Part shown: positions 19,285-27,706 of the stretch, one piece after another | Layout: every line of letters begins with the position of its first letter | Position numbering within the stretch: position 1 is the stretch's first letter | From: Spongiibacter pelagi | Lineage (GTDB): Bacteria; Pseudomonadota; Gammaproteobacteria; Pseudomonadales; Spongiibacteraceae | Direction: 5' to 3' | Assembly (NCBI RefSeq): GCF_014705705.1 | Contig: NZ_JACXLD010000001.1 | Location: 744,001-808,000 of the forward strand | Length of the DNA stretch: 64,000 bases | Position numbers and translations under genes: made by a program | Notes under the pieces: model-generated | Seen by the model: only the letters and a program-made list of their open reading frames with translations | Told to the model about the DNA's origin: nothing | Databases searched by the model: none

Positions 19285-20502
19285 ATGAATGCACCGTTGC
19301 AAGTAAAACCACCGGTTTTGGGAATGGCTGAATTTGTCGGTTTTCTCGCGGCCTGTATGGCGATCAATGCGCTGGCGATTGATGTGATGTTGCCGGCCCT
19401 GCCGGGAATTACCGAAGCTTACGGTTTAGTCGATGCTAATCAGGCGCAATCGGTGGTGGCGGTTTATCTGTTAGGTATGGGCGTTTCCCAACTGTTTTAT
19501 GGCCCGCTATCGGATAGTTACGGGCGGCGGCCGGTATTGATCTTTGGCCTATTGGTTTTTTCTGTCGCGGGCTTATTGGCTACCTTGTCGAATAGTTTTG
19601 TCATGCTGTTGGTATGCCGGTTTATCCAAGGCTTTGGCGGCGGTGCGCCAAGAGTGATTGGTATTTCCTTGGCCCGCGACCGTTTCTCTGGCGTGATTTT
19701 GGGTAAGGTCATGTCGCTGAGCATGATGACCTTTATGGCGGTGCCAATTCTGGCGCCTTCGTTGGGGCAGTTGGTATTAATGATTGCTTCTTGGCGCTGG
19801 ACCTTTGGCGTATTGGTGATTGGCGGTGGTTCGGTTCTGTTGTGGTTGCTACTGCGGCTGCCTGAGTCGCTGCCGGTAGAGAAGCGGCGTCCGCTATCCA
19901 TTAAGTCAGTTATGGATGGGTTTTGGAGCACGGTTTCCCACCGGCAGACCATGTCGTTTGTGGTGGCGGTCGGTTTGGTTTTTGGTGCGCAAATGGGTTT
20001 TATCATCTCCGCGCAGCGCATCTTTGCCGATATTTTTAATGCGGGCGATCACTTCGGCTTGCTGTTTGCCTGCATCGCTTCGGCAATGGCGGTGGCGTCT
20101 TTCACCAATTCCCGCCTGGTAGTGCGTTTAGGTATGCAACGTATGGCGGGTATGGCATTGGTGGTGCTGGTGTTGGTCAGCACGACCCACCTTGCGGTGG
20201 CACTGCGCGGCGGTGAATCCCTGTGGCTGTTTATTGCTTTGCAGATGGCGACGATGGCGATGTACGGCTTTTTAACCGCGAATCTCAATGCTCTTGCCAT
20301 TGAACCACTGGGGCATATTGCTGGTACCGCATCTTCCGTGATTGGCCTTTGCACAACCTTGATTGGCGCCGGTGTCGGCTATGTGATTGGCCAAGCCTTT
20401 GATGGTAGTTTGGTGCCGTTAACCACCGCAGGACTCATTATTGGAGTGGCCGCAGCGATGCTGATGTTATTTGCCCGCACCGGGGAAGAGCGGGGCTTTT
20501 GA
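19285..20502 (+). CDS. MFS multidrug exporter, Bcr/CflA type
   Basis: A 405-aa inner-membrane protein with about 12 transmembrane helices. Motif A is GPLSDSYGRRPVLIFG between helices 2 and 3, and helix 1 carries AIDVMLPALPGI, both typical of the Bcr/CflA drug:H+ antiporter group. It probably exports a toxic compound in exchange for protons; the substrate cannot be inferred. It follows the DUF2218 gene and is divergent from the LysR regulator. A 9-bp inverted repeat follows the stop codon. Confidence 0.88.
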   Translation: MNAPLQVKPPVLGMAEFVGFLAACMAINALAIDVMLPALPGITEAYGLVDANQAQSVVAVYLLGMGVSQLFYGPLSDSYGRRPVLIFGLLVFSVAGLLATLSNSFVMLLVCRFIQGFGGGAPRVIGISLARDRFSGVILGKVMSLSMMTFMAVPILAPSLGQLVLMIASWRWTFGVLVIGGGSVLLWLLLRLPESLPVEKRRPLSIKSVMDGFWSTVSHRQTMSFVVAVGLVFGAQMGFIISAQRIFADIFNAGDHFGLLFACIASAMAVASFTNSRLVVRLGMQRMAGMALVVLVLVSTTHLAVALRGGESLWLFIALQMATMAMYGFLTANLNALAIEPLGHIAGTASSVIGLCTTLIGAGVGYVIGQAFDGSLVPLTTAGLIIGVAAAMLMLFARTGEERGF

Positions 20503-20504
20503 TC

Positions 20505-20535
20505 GCGCTGAACTTTTGGCAACCTAGTTCAGCGC
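20505..20535. repeat. inverted repeat between convergent genes
   Basis: GCGCTGAAC (20505-20513) and GTTCAGCGC (20527-20535) form a perfect 9-bp stem with a 13-base loop, 3 bases after the MFS stop codon. There is no T-run on either side, so it is a weak terminator candidate or an mRNA 3'-end stabiliser. Confidence 0.45.
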
Positions 20536-20554
20536 ATCCAAACGCACCCGCTTA

Positions 20555-20618
20555 GGTACTCATGCTCTTAGCTACTCACGCTCTTAGCTACTCACGCTCT
20601 TAGCTACTCACGCTCTTA
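20555..20618. repeat. four tandem copies of a 16-bp repeat
   Basis: The unit GCTACTCACGCTCTTA is present exactly three times (20571-20586, 20587-20602, 20603-20618), preceded by a copy with two mismatches (20555-20570). The last copy supplies the stop codon of the yqhA-like gene. Such a perfect array suggests recent slippage and possible copy-number variation between strains. Confidence 0.9.
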
Positions 20619-21119
20619 ATCTACGCCGTGGGATTTGCGGGTGATTTTATCCAGATACCCCATCGCAAACGCCGAGACCACAAAAGTGAGGTGGATAATC
20701 ACATACCACTTTAGGTATTCGGTATCGACCTTCTCGGTGTTCACAAACACCTTCAAAAGGTGAATGGATGAAATGGCCACAATCGAGGCGGCAACCTTGT
20801 TTTTCAGCGTGCCGGAATCCACTTTGCCCAGCCAGCTCAGCTTTTCGCGGCCTTCGTTAATGTCCAGTTGTGAGATGAAGTTTTCATAGCCGCTGAACAT
20901 CACCATGACCAACAGGCCGCCGACCAGCGCCATATCCACCAGCGACAATACCAGCAGCACCAGATCTGATTCTTTCATTTCAATGATCAGTGGCAGGTAG
21001 TGAAAAATCTCCTGAAAGAACTTTATACCCAGCATTAATAACGCCAAGCTGAGGCCAAAATAAATCGGCGCCAAAATCCAGCGGGCACCGTACATCAAAT
21101 TTTCGATAAAGCGTTCCAA
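20616..21119 (-). CDS. YqhA/UPF0114 family inner-membrane protein
   Basis: A 167-aa membrane protein beginning [20 protein letters not shown], with three or four hydrophobic helices (about 13-35, 52-77, 108-125, 137-155). The pattern, including [22 protein letters not shown], identifies the YqhA (UPF0114/TIGR00645) family, whose function is not established. Its stop codon lies in a tandem 16-bp repeat array. It converges on the MFS gene and is divergent from the DUF3604 gene. Confidence 0.85.
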   Translation of the reverse strand: MERFIENLMYGARWILAPIYFGLSLALLMLGIKFFQEIFHYLPLIIEMKESDLVLLVLSLVDMALVGGLLVMVMFSGYENFISQLDINEGREKLSWLGKVDSGTLKNKVAASIVAISSIHLLKVFVNTEKVDTEYLKWYVIIHLTFVVSAFAMGYLDKITRKSHGVD

Positions 21120-21258
21120 GGTATTCCCCTGTTAAAAAGACAAAACGCTATTTTATAAGATAAAAATATTTCAATGGAGAGGGCGCGGCTTGTTTTTACT
21201 ATAAGTGTCAATATACTTGACGAATAGAAACGCAATAAAACAATAAAAGAGTGTGTTT

Positions 21259-23148
21259 ATGACTATATCAAAGCGCTTGCTGCGCAAAACGCCTATGGCT
21301 ATCGCCCTGTCTCTTGGTTTGATGCAGCTAGCTTGTAGTCCGGTTGATGATCCAAGTGTACAGCCGCCATTTAATCCGGCAACTGCGCAGGCGCCGATAA
21401 AAAAGGACGTTGTGGCTGCAAACTCTGAGCGCAATCTGCTGTGGGGTGATTTGCATATTCACACCAGCCTGTCGACCGATGGTTTTAAGACTGGAACCCG
21501 CGCCTTACCCGAACAGGCGTATATTTTTGCCAAGGGCGGAGAGATCGAACACGCCATGGGCTATGGCATAAAAATTCATCGGCCACTCGACTTTGCCGCA
21601 GTGACGGATCACGCCGAGTATTTGGGTGTGCTTCGTCATCAAAATCCCGACTCGCCAATTAAAAAGAAAAGCCTGCGTCAGCGAATGCTGGAAGATGGGC
21701 CCTTACAAAATACCCTGATGTTTATCAAAACCATGCGCGGCTACACGGTTAATGTGGAGGGCGGCGGTGATATTGATAAGGTCAGCAGCAAGGCTTGGCA
21801 ACAGGTGATTGATACCGCCGAGCGGCACAATGACCCCGGCCGATTTACGACCTTTATCGGCTATGAATGGACCTCGATGCCCGACAGTAAAAACCTGCAT
21901 CGCAATATTATTTTTCGCAACAGTCAGGTTCCCCAAGCTCCGTTTAGCGCCCTGGATTCAGAAGACCCACGCGAGCTGTGGCAGTGGTTGGATGGCATGC
22001 GTGAGCAAGGCATAGACTCCCTAGCGATTCCCCATAATGGCAATGCCAGTGGTGGTCGGATGTATGACAGCGTGGCTTTTGATGGCGACAAACTTGACGC
22101 CGCGTACGCTGATTTGCGCAATCGCAATGAGCCTGTCAGTGAGATCTTTCAAGGCAAGGGCGCTTCGGAAACCCATCCCGAGCTTTCGCCGGATGATGAG
22201 TTTGCCGGCTTTGAACTTTACGATCAGCTATTAGCTACTAGAACCATTAAGTCTGAACCCAAGGGTAGCTATAGCCGCTGGGCGCTGAGAACGGGTCTGA
22301 GTTTTCAGCACAATGAAGGATTTAACCCTTTTGAATTTGGCGTGATCGGCAGTAGCGATAGCCATACTGCATCCACGCCCCACGAGGAATTCAATTACAA
22401 CGGCAAGCTGCCGGTCGTGGATGGTACCGCCGGTTTGCGGCTTGGCAAAAGCGTGCTGCTACCCGATGAATTTTTAGTGGGTAAAAAGTGGAGTTCGGCG
22501 GGGTTAGCGGCGGTTTGGGCAGAGGAAAATACCCGCGAGTCGATTTTTAATGCCATTCGCCGCCGGGAAACTTATGCCACCTCTGGGCCGCGTATTTTGC
22601 TGCGCTTCTTTGGCGGCTGGGCGTATCCGTCTGATCTATTAGAGCGTGAAGACAGAGTCAGCATTGCCGATAAAAGCGGCGTGCCAATGGGCGGCGTGTT
22701 GCCAGCAGTACAGGGCAAGGGCGCTCCTCAGTTTGCGGTCTGGGCAATGAAGGACAGCCTCAGCGGTAATTTGGATCGTATTCAGATCATTAAGGCGTGG
22801 GTGGATGCCGGCGGCGAGCCTCACGAGGCGATTTACAATGTGGCCTTATCTGATGGACGTCAGCCCGATGCCGTTACGGGTAAAGTGCCGGCGGTGGGTA
22901 ATACCGTTGATATTGAAAAAGCCACTTATACCAATACGATTGGCGATACCCAGCTTGCCGCGCTGTGGCAGGACCCGGATTTTGATTCCACATTAAATGC
23001 GGTGTATTACGCTCGCGTTATTGAGATTCCAACGCCGCGCTGGTCTACCTATGATGCCGCTCTGCTTCAGGTTGAGGCGCCTGAACCCGCTACGATTCAA
23101 GAGCGGGCGGTGAGTTCGGCGATTTGGTATCAGCCAGCGCAACAATAA
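21259..23148 (+). CDS. DUF3604 lipoprotein
   Basis: A 629-aa exported protein. The N-terminus is a signal peptide with lipobox-like LACS (Cys about residue 27), so it is probably an envelope lipoprotein. The DUF3604 family is PHP-like: LHIHTSLSTDG near the N-terminus, VTDHAEYLGV, IPHNGNASGG and SSDSHTAS look like metal-coordinating histidine/aspartate motifs of a phosphoesterase-type fold. No reaction is established for the family, and it is common in marine gammaproteobacteria and sphingomonads. The start at 21259 (ATG) is preferred over a GTG two codons upstream. The toxin gene ends 2 bases after it on the opposite strand. Confidence 0.8.
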   Translation: MTISKRLLRKTPMAIALSLGLMQLACSPVDDPSVQPPFNPATAQAPIKKDVVAANSERNLLWGDLHIHTSLSTDGFKTGTRALPEQAYIFAKGGEIEHAMGYGIKIHRPLDFAAVTDHAEYLGVLRHQNPDSPIKKKSLRQRMLEDGPLQNTLMFIKTMRGYTVNVEGGGDIDKVSSKAWQQVIDTAERHNDPGRFTTFIGYEWTSMPDSKNLHRNIIFRNSQVPQAPFSALDSEDPRELWQWLDGMREQGIDSLAIPHNGNASGGRMYDSVAFDGDKLDAAYADLRNRNEPVSEIFQGKGASETHPELSPDDEFAGFELYDQLLATRTIKSEPKGSYSRWALRTGLSFQHNEGFNPFEFGVIGSSDSHTASTPHEEFNYNGKLPVVDGTAGLRLGKSVLLPDEFLVGKKWSSAGLAAVWAEENTRESIFNAIRRRETYATSGPRILLRFFGGWAYPSDLLEREDRVSIADKSGVPMGGVLPAVQGKGAPQFAVWAMKDSLSGNLDRIQIIKAWVDAGGEPHEAIYNVALSDGRQPDAVTGKVPAVGNTVDIEKATYTNTIGDTQLAALWQDPDFDSTLNAVYYARVIEIPTPRWSTYDAALLQVEAPEPATIQERAVSSAIWYQPAQQ

Positions 23149-23149
23149 G

Positions 23150-23479
23150 CTATTCGCTGATAAATTTAAGATCGGATTTACGTCGACTCTCGGCGTCGCG
23201 GTAATAATTTTCGTGGGGGCCAACTTGCAGAAGATGAATTGTTAGCCTCCCTTCATCCCAGTTATAGCCAAGTAGATATTCGGTGGGGCCGCTTTTTGTT
23301 TTGTGAACGCGTAAATACTTTAGTGCGCCCTTCTTTTGTTCGCCTATGAGTGGATTGGCAATGATCTCCTCAATAGCATCTTCAATATCTGCTTGAGTCT
23401 TTTTATCCAGTTTATTTAATGCCTTAGTAAAGCGAGATGTCTCGTAGACTTCACTTGCGCTTGGCTGTTCTCCGCTCAT
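23150..23479 (-). CDS. RelE/ParE-superfamily toxin
   Basis: A 109-aa protein with the RelE/ParE pattern: SRFTKALNKLDKKTQADIEDAI in the N-terminal helices, a central RVHKTKSGPTEYLLGY strand, then LTIHLLQVGPHENYYRD. It probably inhibits growth (mRNA cleavage or gyrase poisoning; which one cannot be told). Its start overlaps the 3' end of the antitoxin gene by 29 bases, giving the classic antitoxin-first TA order. Confidence 0.82.
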   Translation of the reverse strand: MSGEQPSASEVYETSRFTKALNKLDKKTQADIEDAIEEIIANPLIGEQKKGALKYLRVHKTKSGPTEYLLGYNWDEGRLTIHLLQVGPHENYYRDAESRRKSDLKFISE

Positions 23480-23684
23480 ACCGTGTCACCGCTCCATGGT
23501 CTACTTCTGCTTTTGCTAACAAAGCTTCTTCAATGAATGCGAAGCTTAGCTCTGGATTGTCGATTGCGATTTGTCCAACCATAGCCGTGTACTCAATTTG
23601 CTTGGGTAGACTGCGATGCGCTGCCGCAGCGCGAATTTTATTCTCTGCAACGAACTCATCGTCGAGGCGTACGCTGGTGGCCAT
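23451..23684 (-). CDS. ParD-like antitoxin
   Basis: A 77-aa protein starting MATSVRLDDEFVAENKIRAAAAHRS. It resembles the ParD_like (formerly DUF3423) antitoxins with a ribbon-helix-helix-type N-terminus and the HRSLPKQIEYTA segment. The basic C-terminus is RYERRTAKRK. I chose the start at 23684 because GGAGG lies 7-8 bases upstream; the longer frame to 23717 lacks an RBS. It is followed by the overlapping toxin gene, and palindromic sequence lies upstream, suggesting autoregulation by the antitoxin. Confidence 0.82.
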   Translation of the reverse strand: MATSVRLDDEFVAENKIRAAAAHRSLPKQIEYTAMVGQIAIDNPELSFAFIEEALLAKAEVDHGAVTRYERRTAKRK

Positions 23685-23722
23685 GCTTATACCTCCATTA
23701 GTTTTTGGGTGTGTCAATATGA

Positions 23723-23745
23723 CGCATTATGCGACAATTTGTCGC
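23723..23745 (-). promoter_or_regulatory. candidate autoregulatory operator of the toxin-antitoxin pair
   Basis: Two abutting palindromes lie about 40 bases upstream of the antitoxin start: CGCAT-T-ATGCG (23723-23733) and GCGACAA-T-TTGTCGC (23731-23745). Position and symmetry suit a ribbon-helix-helix antitoxin operator. This is inference from location. Confidence 0.5.
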
Positions 23746-23760
23746 GCACGATCAAGGGCC

Positions 23761-23789
23761 AAAAAAATGGGAGCGACTAAGGCTCCCAT
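23761..23789 (-). terminator. rho-independent terminator of the TonB receptor operon
   Basis: On the minus strand ATGGGAGC / GCTCCCAT (8-bp stem, 7-base loop) is followed by seven T residues. It lies 24 bases after the stop codon of the TonB-dependent receptor and isolates the downstream toxin-antitoxin pair. Confidence 0.85.
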
Positions 23790-23812
23790 AGGTAAGCGAT
23801 GTAGCGTTCAGC

Positions 23813-26098
23813 TTAGAAGCTGACGCTCAGGTCAGCACTGACCATACGCGGTGGCATCAGGAAGCCCATGTGTGAACCTGAGAAGATGGGTAGGTCAGCG
23901 GCAAAGCGGCGTACCTTTTTATTCTCAAGGTTCTTCACGTGAACCACAAACTTCCAGCGCTGGTCGGGATCAACAATGCCGGTATGCAGGTTGATCAGAC
24001 CGTAGTCGCCCTGGGTGTCGATGGGGTCGAGGTCGAGGTCAAAGTACACATCACTGCGCCAAGCGTAATCGGCACCTAAAAACAGTGCGGCGCGATTATC
24101 AAAGATCGGATAAGCGACATTACCACCAATGTTCAGGCTGTATTTTGACGAGCGTGGCAGGCGTTCGCCGCTGAGGTCGCAAGTTTCTTCACTCGAGCTG
24201 GCGGGGCAGGGGCCTTCTTCAAATTTATCAAACGTGGCATCGGCAATACCTGCGCCGATAAACAGCGAGGTGCCGGCAAAGGGCTGGTAGTTCATGTCGA
24301 TTTCCAAACCTTGGGTGGTGGTTTGGGCGGCGTTGCTCACCAAGAAACCGTTGCCGATAAAGGCCTGAATTTGCATATCTTTGAACTGGGTGCGATACAG
24401 CGCGGTATTCACCACCAGTGCACCTTCCAGTGCGGTTAGCTTATAGCCAAGTTCAAAGGCTTCGGCATATTCTTGACTAAATTCAGCTTCGGAAGCTTCG
24501 CGTGCCAGTGGGTTGAAGCCACCTGCTTTAAAGCCCTCGGTGTAAGAGGCGTAGAGCATACCGTCTTCGCCAATAGAGTATTTAACCGACAGCTTGGGCG
24601 CCACGTTAGACTCGTCGCGTTTAGCATCCAAGGTGTACTCGGTTACGCCAAATGCCGCTTGCAATAATAAGCCCGTAGAGGAGTAATCCTGATTCAGGTA
24701 AACCTCTTTGGTTTCTTGAGACATGCGCAAACCGGCGATAACACTCAGGCGATCAGAGATATGCCAAGTAAACTGCGAAAAGGCAGCCAGTGTAGCGGTA
24801 GATAGATCGTACTCCTGTAGTAGCGCATCTGTAGTGAGCGAGAACAGCAGTCCATCAACCGGGCTCAATAGGGGGTTGGAAAGCAGGCCTTCCAGTCCGA
24901 GCAAGGGGCCAATTAAGCCCGATAGCGGCCCTTCAGGCAGCATTCGCAGGTCGCCTTGTTGTCCTTTCTCAGACCAAAAGCCAAACAGACCGATCAGGTA
25001 TTCAAAATCGCCGGGGCCAGAGGTTAAGCGCAGCTCAACCATTTGTTGTTCGTAGTCAAAATCGCGCTTCCAGTCGGCGATAGGGGCCGAGGCAGTATCC
25101 GCATCCAGATACAGGTATTCCTGACTTTCGGCCTGGCTGGCAATCAGGGTGATGGTGCTCTCGCCGATATCCCAGTTAACTTCGAGGTTCGTTACCTCGG
25201 TGTCGTTGTCATTATAGTTATCGGAGTTGGTGTGGCTCTGATAGTTGAATTCCGCTTCCAGAGTCGGGTCAAAACGGCCGTGTACCAGAGCGGCGGTATC
25301 GTCGAGAACAAAGGGTTCCCAGCCTTGGCCTTTATCGGCGGAGCGGCCTTGGTAGTAAGTAAAAACGGCGTTTAGGCTGTCGGTAATATCGACTAGCAGC
25401 TTGGCCCGAATCCCCTCTTTATCAACGGATTTTTCATCCTCATCTCGGCGGCTATTGTAAACAAAGCCATCTTGTTCGGAGCGAGTGGCGGCAATACGCA
25501 GGGCCATGCGTTCATTCAACAGCGGAATGTTGACCATCGCATCGTATTTTTTGGCGTTGTATTCACCGCCGGAAACCGTGGCTGAAATTTCAAATTCATT
25601 ACTGGGTTTGGCGGTAGTGACGCTGATGGCGCCGGCAACCGTGTTCTTACCAAACAGAGTCCCTTGCGGGCCTTTAAGTAATTCAACGCGATCCAAGTCG
25701 AGGAAGGCATCTTGCAGGAAGGCGGTTTTGCCGTAGTAAATGCCATCTACATAGAAACCGACTGATTGCTCCATGCCGTCGTTAATCGGTGAGTTTAATC
25801 CGCGCATACCCACCTGCACGTAGCCGGGGGTCATATTAATGTCGGTATTTGGTGCGGTTGCTGCCACATCTTCAAAGTTTTCAATGGCGGAATTTTTCAT
25901 CTGCTCACCGCCTAATACTTGTACTGAGAGCGGAACATCCTGAATCGACTCAGCACGTTTTTGCGCGGTAACAATCACTTCTTCAATGTAAGCGCGTTTG
26001 GCTTTTTTCTGCGGTGCTTGCTCGTTATTGGCCTCTTGAGCATGAACACTAGCGATTGCGCTTGCTAGAAAAATACTGGGGAGAATTATTTTTTTCAT
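23813..26098 (-). CDS. TonB-dependent outer-membrane receptor
   Basis: A 761-aa receptor. A signal peptide (about 1-20) is followed by the TonB box region EEVIVTAQKRAESIQDVPLS, a plug domain with VELLKGPQGTLFGKNTVAGAI, and a 22-strand barrel ending in an aromatic residue (LSVSF). Such receptors import scarce large or hydrophobic molecules with energy from TonB-ExbBD. The plug sequence places it with the broad group common in sphingomonads and marine gammaproteobacteria, often near P450 and beta-oxidation genes. It is last in an operon with two membrane proteins under a divergent TetR regulator. The substrate is unknown. Confidence 0.92.
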   Translation of the reverse strand: MKKIILPSIFLASAIASVHAQEANNEQAPQKKAKRAYIEEVIVTAQKRAESIQDVPLSVQVLGGEQMKNSAIENFEDVAATAPNTDINMTPGYVQVGMRGLNSPINDGMEQSVGFYVDGIYYGKTAFLQDAFLDLDRVELLKGPQGTLFGKNTVAGAISVTTAKPSNEFEISATVSGGEYNAKKYDAMVNIPLLNERMALRIAATRSEQDGFVYNSRRDEDEKSVDKEGIRAKLLVDITDSLNAVFTYYQGRSADKGQGWEPFVLDDTAALVHGRFDPTLEAEFNYQSHTNSDNYNDNDTEVTNLEVNWDIGESTITLIASQAESQEYLYLDADTASAPIADWKRDFDYEQQMVELRLTSGPGDFEYLIGLFGFWSEKGQQGDLRMLPEGPLSGLIGPLLGLEGLLSNPLLSPVDGLLFSLTTDALLQEYDLSTATLAAFSQFTWHISDRLSVIAGLRMSQETKEVYLNQDYSSTGLLLQAAFGVTEYTLDAKRDESNVAPKLSVKYSIGEDGMLYASYTEGFKAGGFNPLAREASEAEFSQEYAEAFELGYKLTALEGALVVNTALYRTQFKDMQIQAFIGNGFLVSNAAQTTTQGLEIDMNYQPFAGTSLFIGAGIADATFDKFEEGPCPASSSEETCDLSGERLPRSSKYSLNIGGNVAYPIFDNRAALFLGADYAWRSDVYFDLDLDPIDTQGDYGLINLHTGIVDPDQRWKFVVHVKNLENKKVRRFAADLPIFSGSHMGFLMPPRMVSADLSVSF

Positions 26099-26122
26099 GA
26101 TCCCTGTTTCCCTTGTGAATTA

Positions 26123-26401
26123 TTATTTTTTGAAATTAACGAGACGTTTCATTTGCCATTGAGCATAAACAGCAAAAAAGACCGCAATACCTACAGCAGT
26201 TAGCATTCTTTCAATGCTGAAGGCGTTTGGGTCGCCGGCATAGTTAGCGCGTACCAAGGCAATCGCTGGAGTGATAACGAACAGAAAATACAGCGACATT
26301 AGAATGGATATAGTCCGAAGTCGTTTGACTGTCACGTTTAGCTCGCGGTTTATCTGCGCATTTGACTGATCGTTTTTCGAGGGCGAGGCGGAAGCGTTCA
26401 T
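26123..26401 (-). CDS. small two-helix membrane protein
   Basis: A 92-aa protein with a charged N-terminus (about 1-28) and two hydrophobic helices (about 30-50 and 65-82), ending in KRLVNFKK. I do not recognise the family. It lies 24 bases upstream of the TonB-receptor gene and 12 bases downstream of the larger membrane-protein gene, so it is co-transcribed with both. A role connected with uptake across the inner membrane is inference from the operon. Confidence 0.6.
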   Translation of the reverse strand: MNASASPSKNDQSNAQINRELNVTVKRLRTISILMSLYFLFVITPAIALVRANYAGDPNAFSIERMLTAVGIAVFFAVYAQWQMKRLVNFKK

Positions 26402-26413
26402 CTAAAAGTCCTC

Positions 26414-26959
26414 TTAAGCGGGTTTGGCGGTGGCAAGGTAAAGAACGGTGATGCCCGCCATTGAAATAACGGGGGTGGTCACGGTTAAAAACCAAATATG
26501 CATCTGGGTCAGCTTTTCATAGCGTGGAGAATCCAGTGCATCTACCCCTTCTTTTAAGCGCGCTTTGCGCTTGTTACCGCCAAAGTGAGATAGCCAGTAA
26601 TCGAAAATCTCGATCGGAATAAACACCAGAATAACCAGTGCCAGTTTGATCACCAACCAATCGTTGTGCACGCCCCAACCGCCGATCATAAGCAGCAGCA
26701 CACCGGTGACTAACACAAAGGGAAAGGCAACGTGCTCAATCACCACGCCTTCGTCAAAGCGCTCTAGCGCTTCGTTGCGTTTGCGCAAAAGTTCTGGGCT
26801 GTTCGGGTCTAAAAACCACTGGCGCAGTACGGGAACGACATAGTTGATATAGGCGACAGAGGTACTCCACAGCCACATAGTGGCAAAGAGTAAATGTATA
26901 AATTTGACCTGTGCGTAATAGGGGCCGAGGTGTTCGGCCACAAAATTCACGATAGACAT
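26414..26959 (-). CDS. four-helix membrane protein, CopD/DUF2269-like
   Basis: A 181-aa membrane protein from the start at 26959 (MSIVNFVAEHLGPYY). Four hydrophobic helices are visible, the first with VKFIHLLFATMWLWS. The H-x6-W arrangement resembles the start of CopD/DUF2269/HemJ-like proteins, where a histidine may bind heme. The resemblance is by motif only. Starts at 26989 or 27043 are possible but would overlap or abut the operator. First gene of the TonB-receptor operon, divergent from TetR. Confidence 0.6.
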   Translation of the reverse strand: MSIVNFVAEHLGPYYAQVKFIHLLFATMWLWSTSVAYINYVVPVLRQWFLDPNSPELLRKRNEALERFDEGVVIEHVAFPFVLVTGVLLLMIGGWGVHNDWLVIKLALVILVFIPIEIFDYWLSHFGGNKRKARLKEGVDALDSPRYEKLTQMHIWFLTVTTPVISMAGITVLYLATAKPA

Positions 26960-27008
26960 GGTGAATCGACTCTCTGAGTTGCTAAACATTATTGTTGTGA
27001 TTAAGCTA

Positions 27009-27038
27009 AACAAACCATACCGTTTGGTATGGTTTGTT
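27009..27038. promoter_or_regulatory. TetR-type operator between divergent genes
   Basis: A 13-bp perfect inverted repeat AACAAACCATACC / GGTATGGTTTGTT with a 4-base spacer GTTT (27009-27021 and 27026-27038). It lies 26 bases upstream of the tetR ATG and about 50 bases upstream of the divergent membrane-protein gene, so one dimer site could control both directions. Confidence 0.8.
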
Positions 27039-27064
27039 GTCAACTAGGTTTACATTAATTCACT

Positions 27065-27661
27065 ATGCCAAAAACAAGCGAAAAAGCGGCGGGCCGATTG
27101 TCCGATCGTGACTTTATTAACGAAGCCTTTGAAATCATTGCTGAATCAGGCAGTTACGATGGCCTGACGATTGATAATCTGTGTACCCGCTTAAATGTCT
27201 CTAAGGGAAGTTTTTACTGGCATTTCAAAGGCCGGGCAGGGTTGATTGAGGCGGTGGTGGGCGCGTGGTCTGGCCGTCTCCACGAAAATATCTACAGCGA
27301 TATAGACGCGCAAACCGGGGGCGAACCCGAGCTGGGCATTGCGCAGGTTATTGAGGTGTGGAGCAACAGTAATATTTCTCGCATCGACCGGGTGATGCGG
27401 AATCTTGCGTGTAAGGATGAGAATGTCCAGCAGGCGGTGGCGCAGGCAGACCAGCTCTTGCTGGGCTTCCTGAAATCCAAATTGATTGGCATCGGTTTGG
27501 CGAGTGACGAGGCCCAACGCTGGGCGCGTTTATTAATTGCTATTGGTATTGCTCAGCCCCAGCTTGCGCATTTGCCAATGCCGGGAACCGAGCTGGAAGA
27601 GCGACTATGGATGTTTGAAACACTGATGCCAAAGTCGCTCAGAGATGCGCTGATTCGTTAA
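27065..27661 (+). CDS. TetR-family transcriptional regulator
   Basis: A 198-aa repressor-type protein. The N-terminal helix-turn-helix is seen in GLTIDNLCTRLNVSKGSFYWHFKGR (about residues 36-60). The C-terminal ligand-binding domain is not assignable to a subfamily. It is divergent from the membrane-protein/TonB-receptor operon across a 30-bp palindrome, which is the obvious binding site. By family habit it represses this operon, and probably itself, until a ligand binds, perhaps the imported substrate. Confidence 0.92.
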   Translation: MPKTSEKAAGRLSDRDFINEAFEIIAESGSYDGLTIDNLCTRLNVSKGSFYWHFKGRAGLIEAVVGAWSGRLHENIYSDIDAQTGGEPELGIAQVIEVWSNSNISRIDRVMRNLACKDENVQQAVAQADQLLLGFLKSKLIGIGLASDEAQRWARLLIAIGIAQPQLAHLPMPGTELEERLWMFETLMPKSLRDALIR

Positions 27662-27706
27662 CGCTTTTTTGCTAAAAAAATCGGATTAACGTTACGAACG
27701 CAGTAG

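Noticed and set aside
19518-20021. 167-aa antisense frame inside the MFS gene
   Set aside because: A shadow frame: the opposite strand encodes a clear 12-helix transporter and this frame has no family features.
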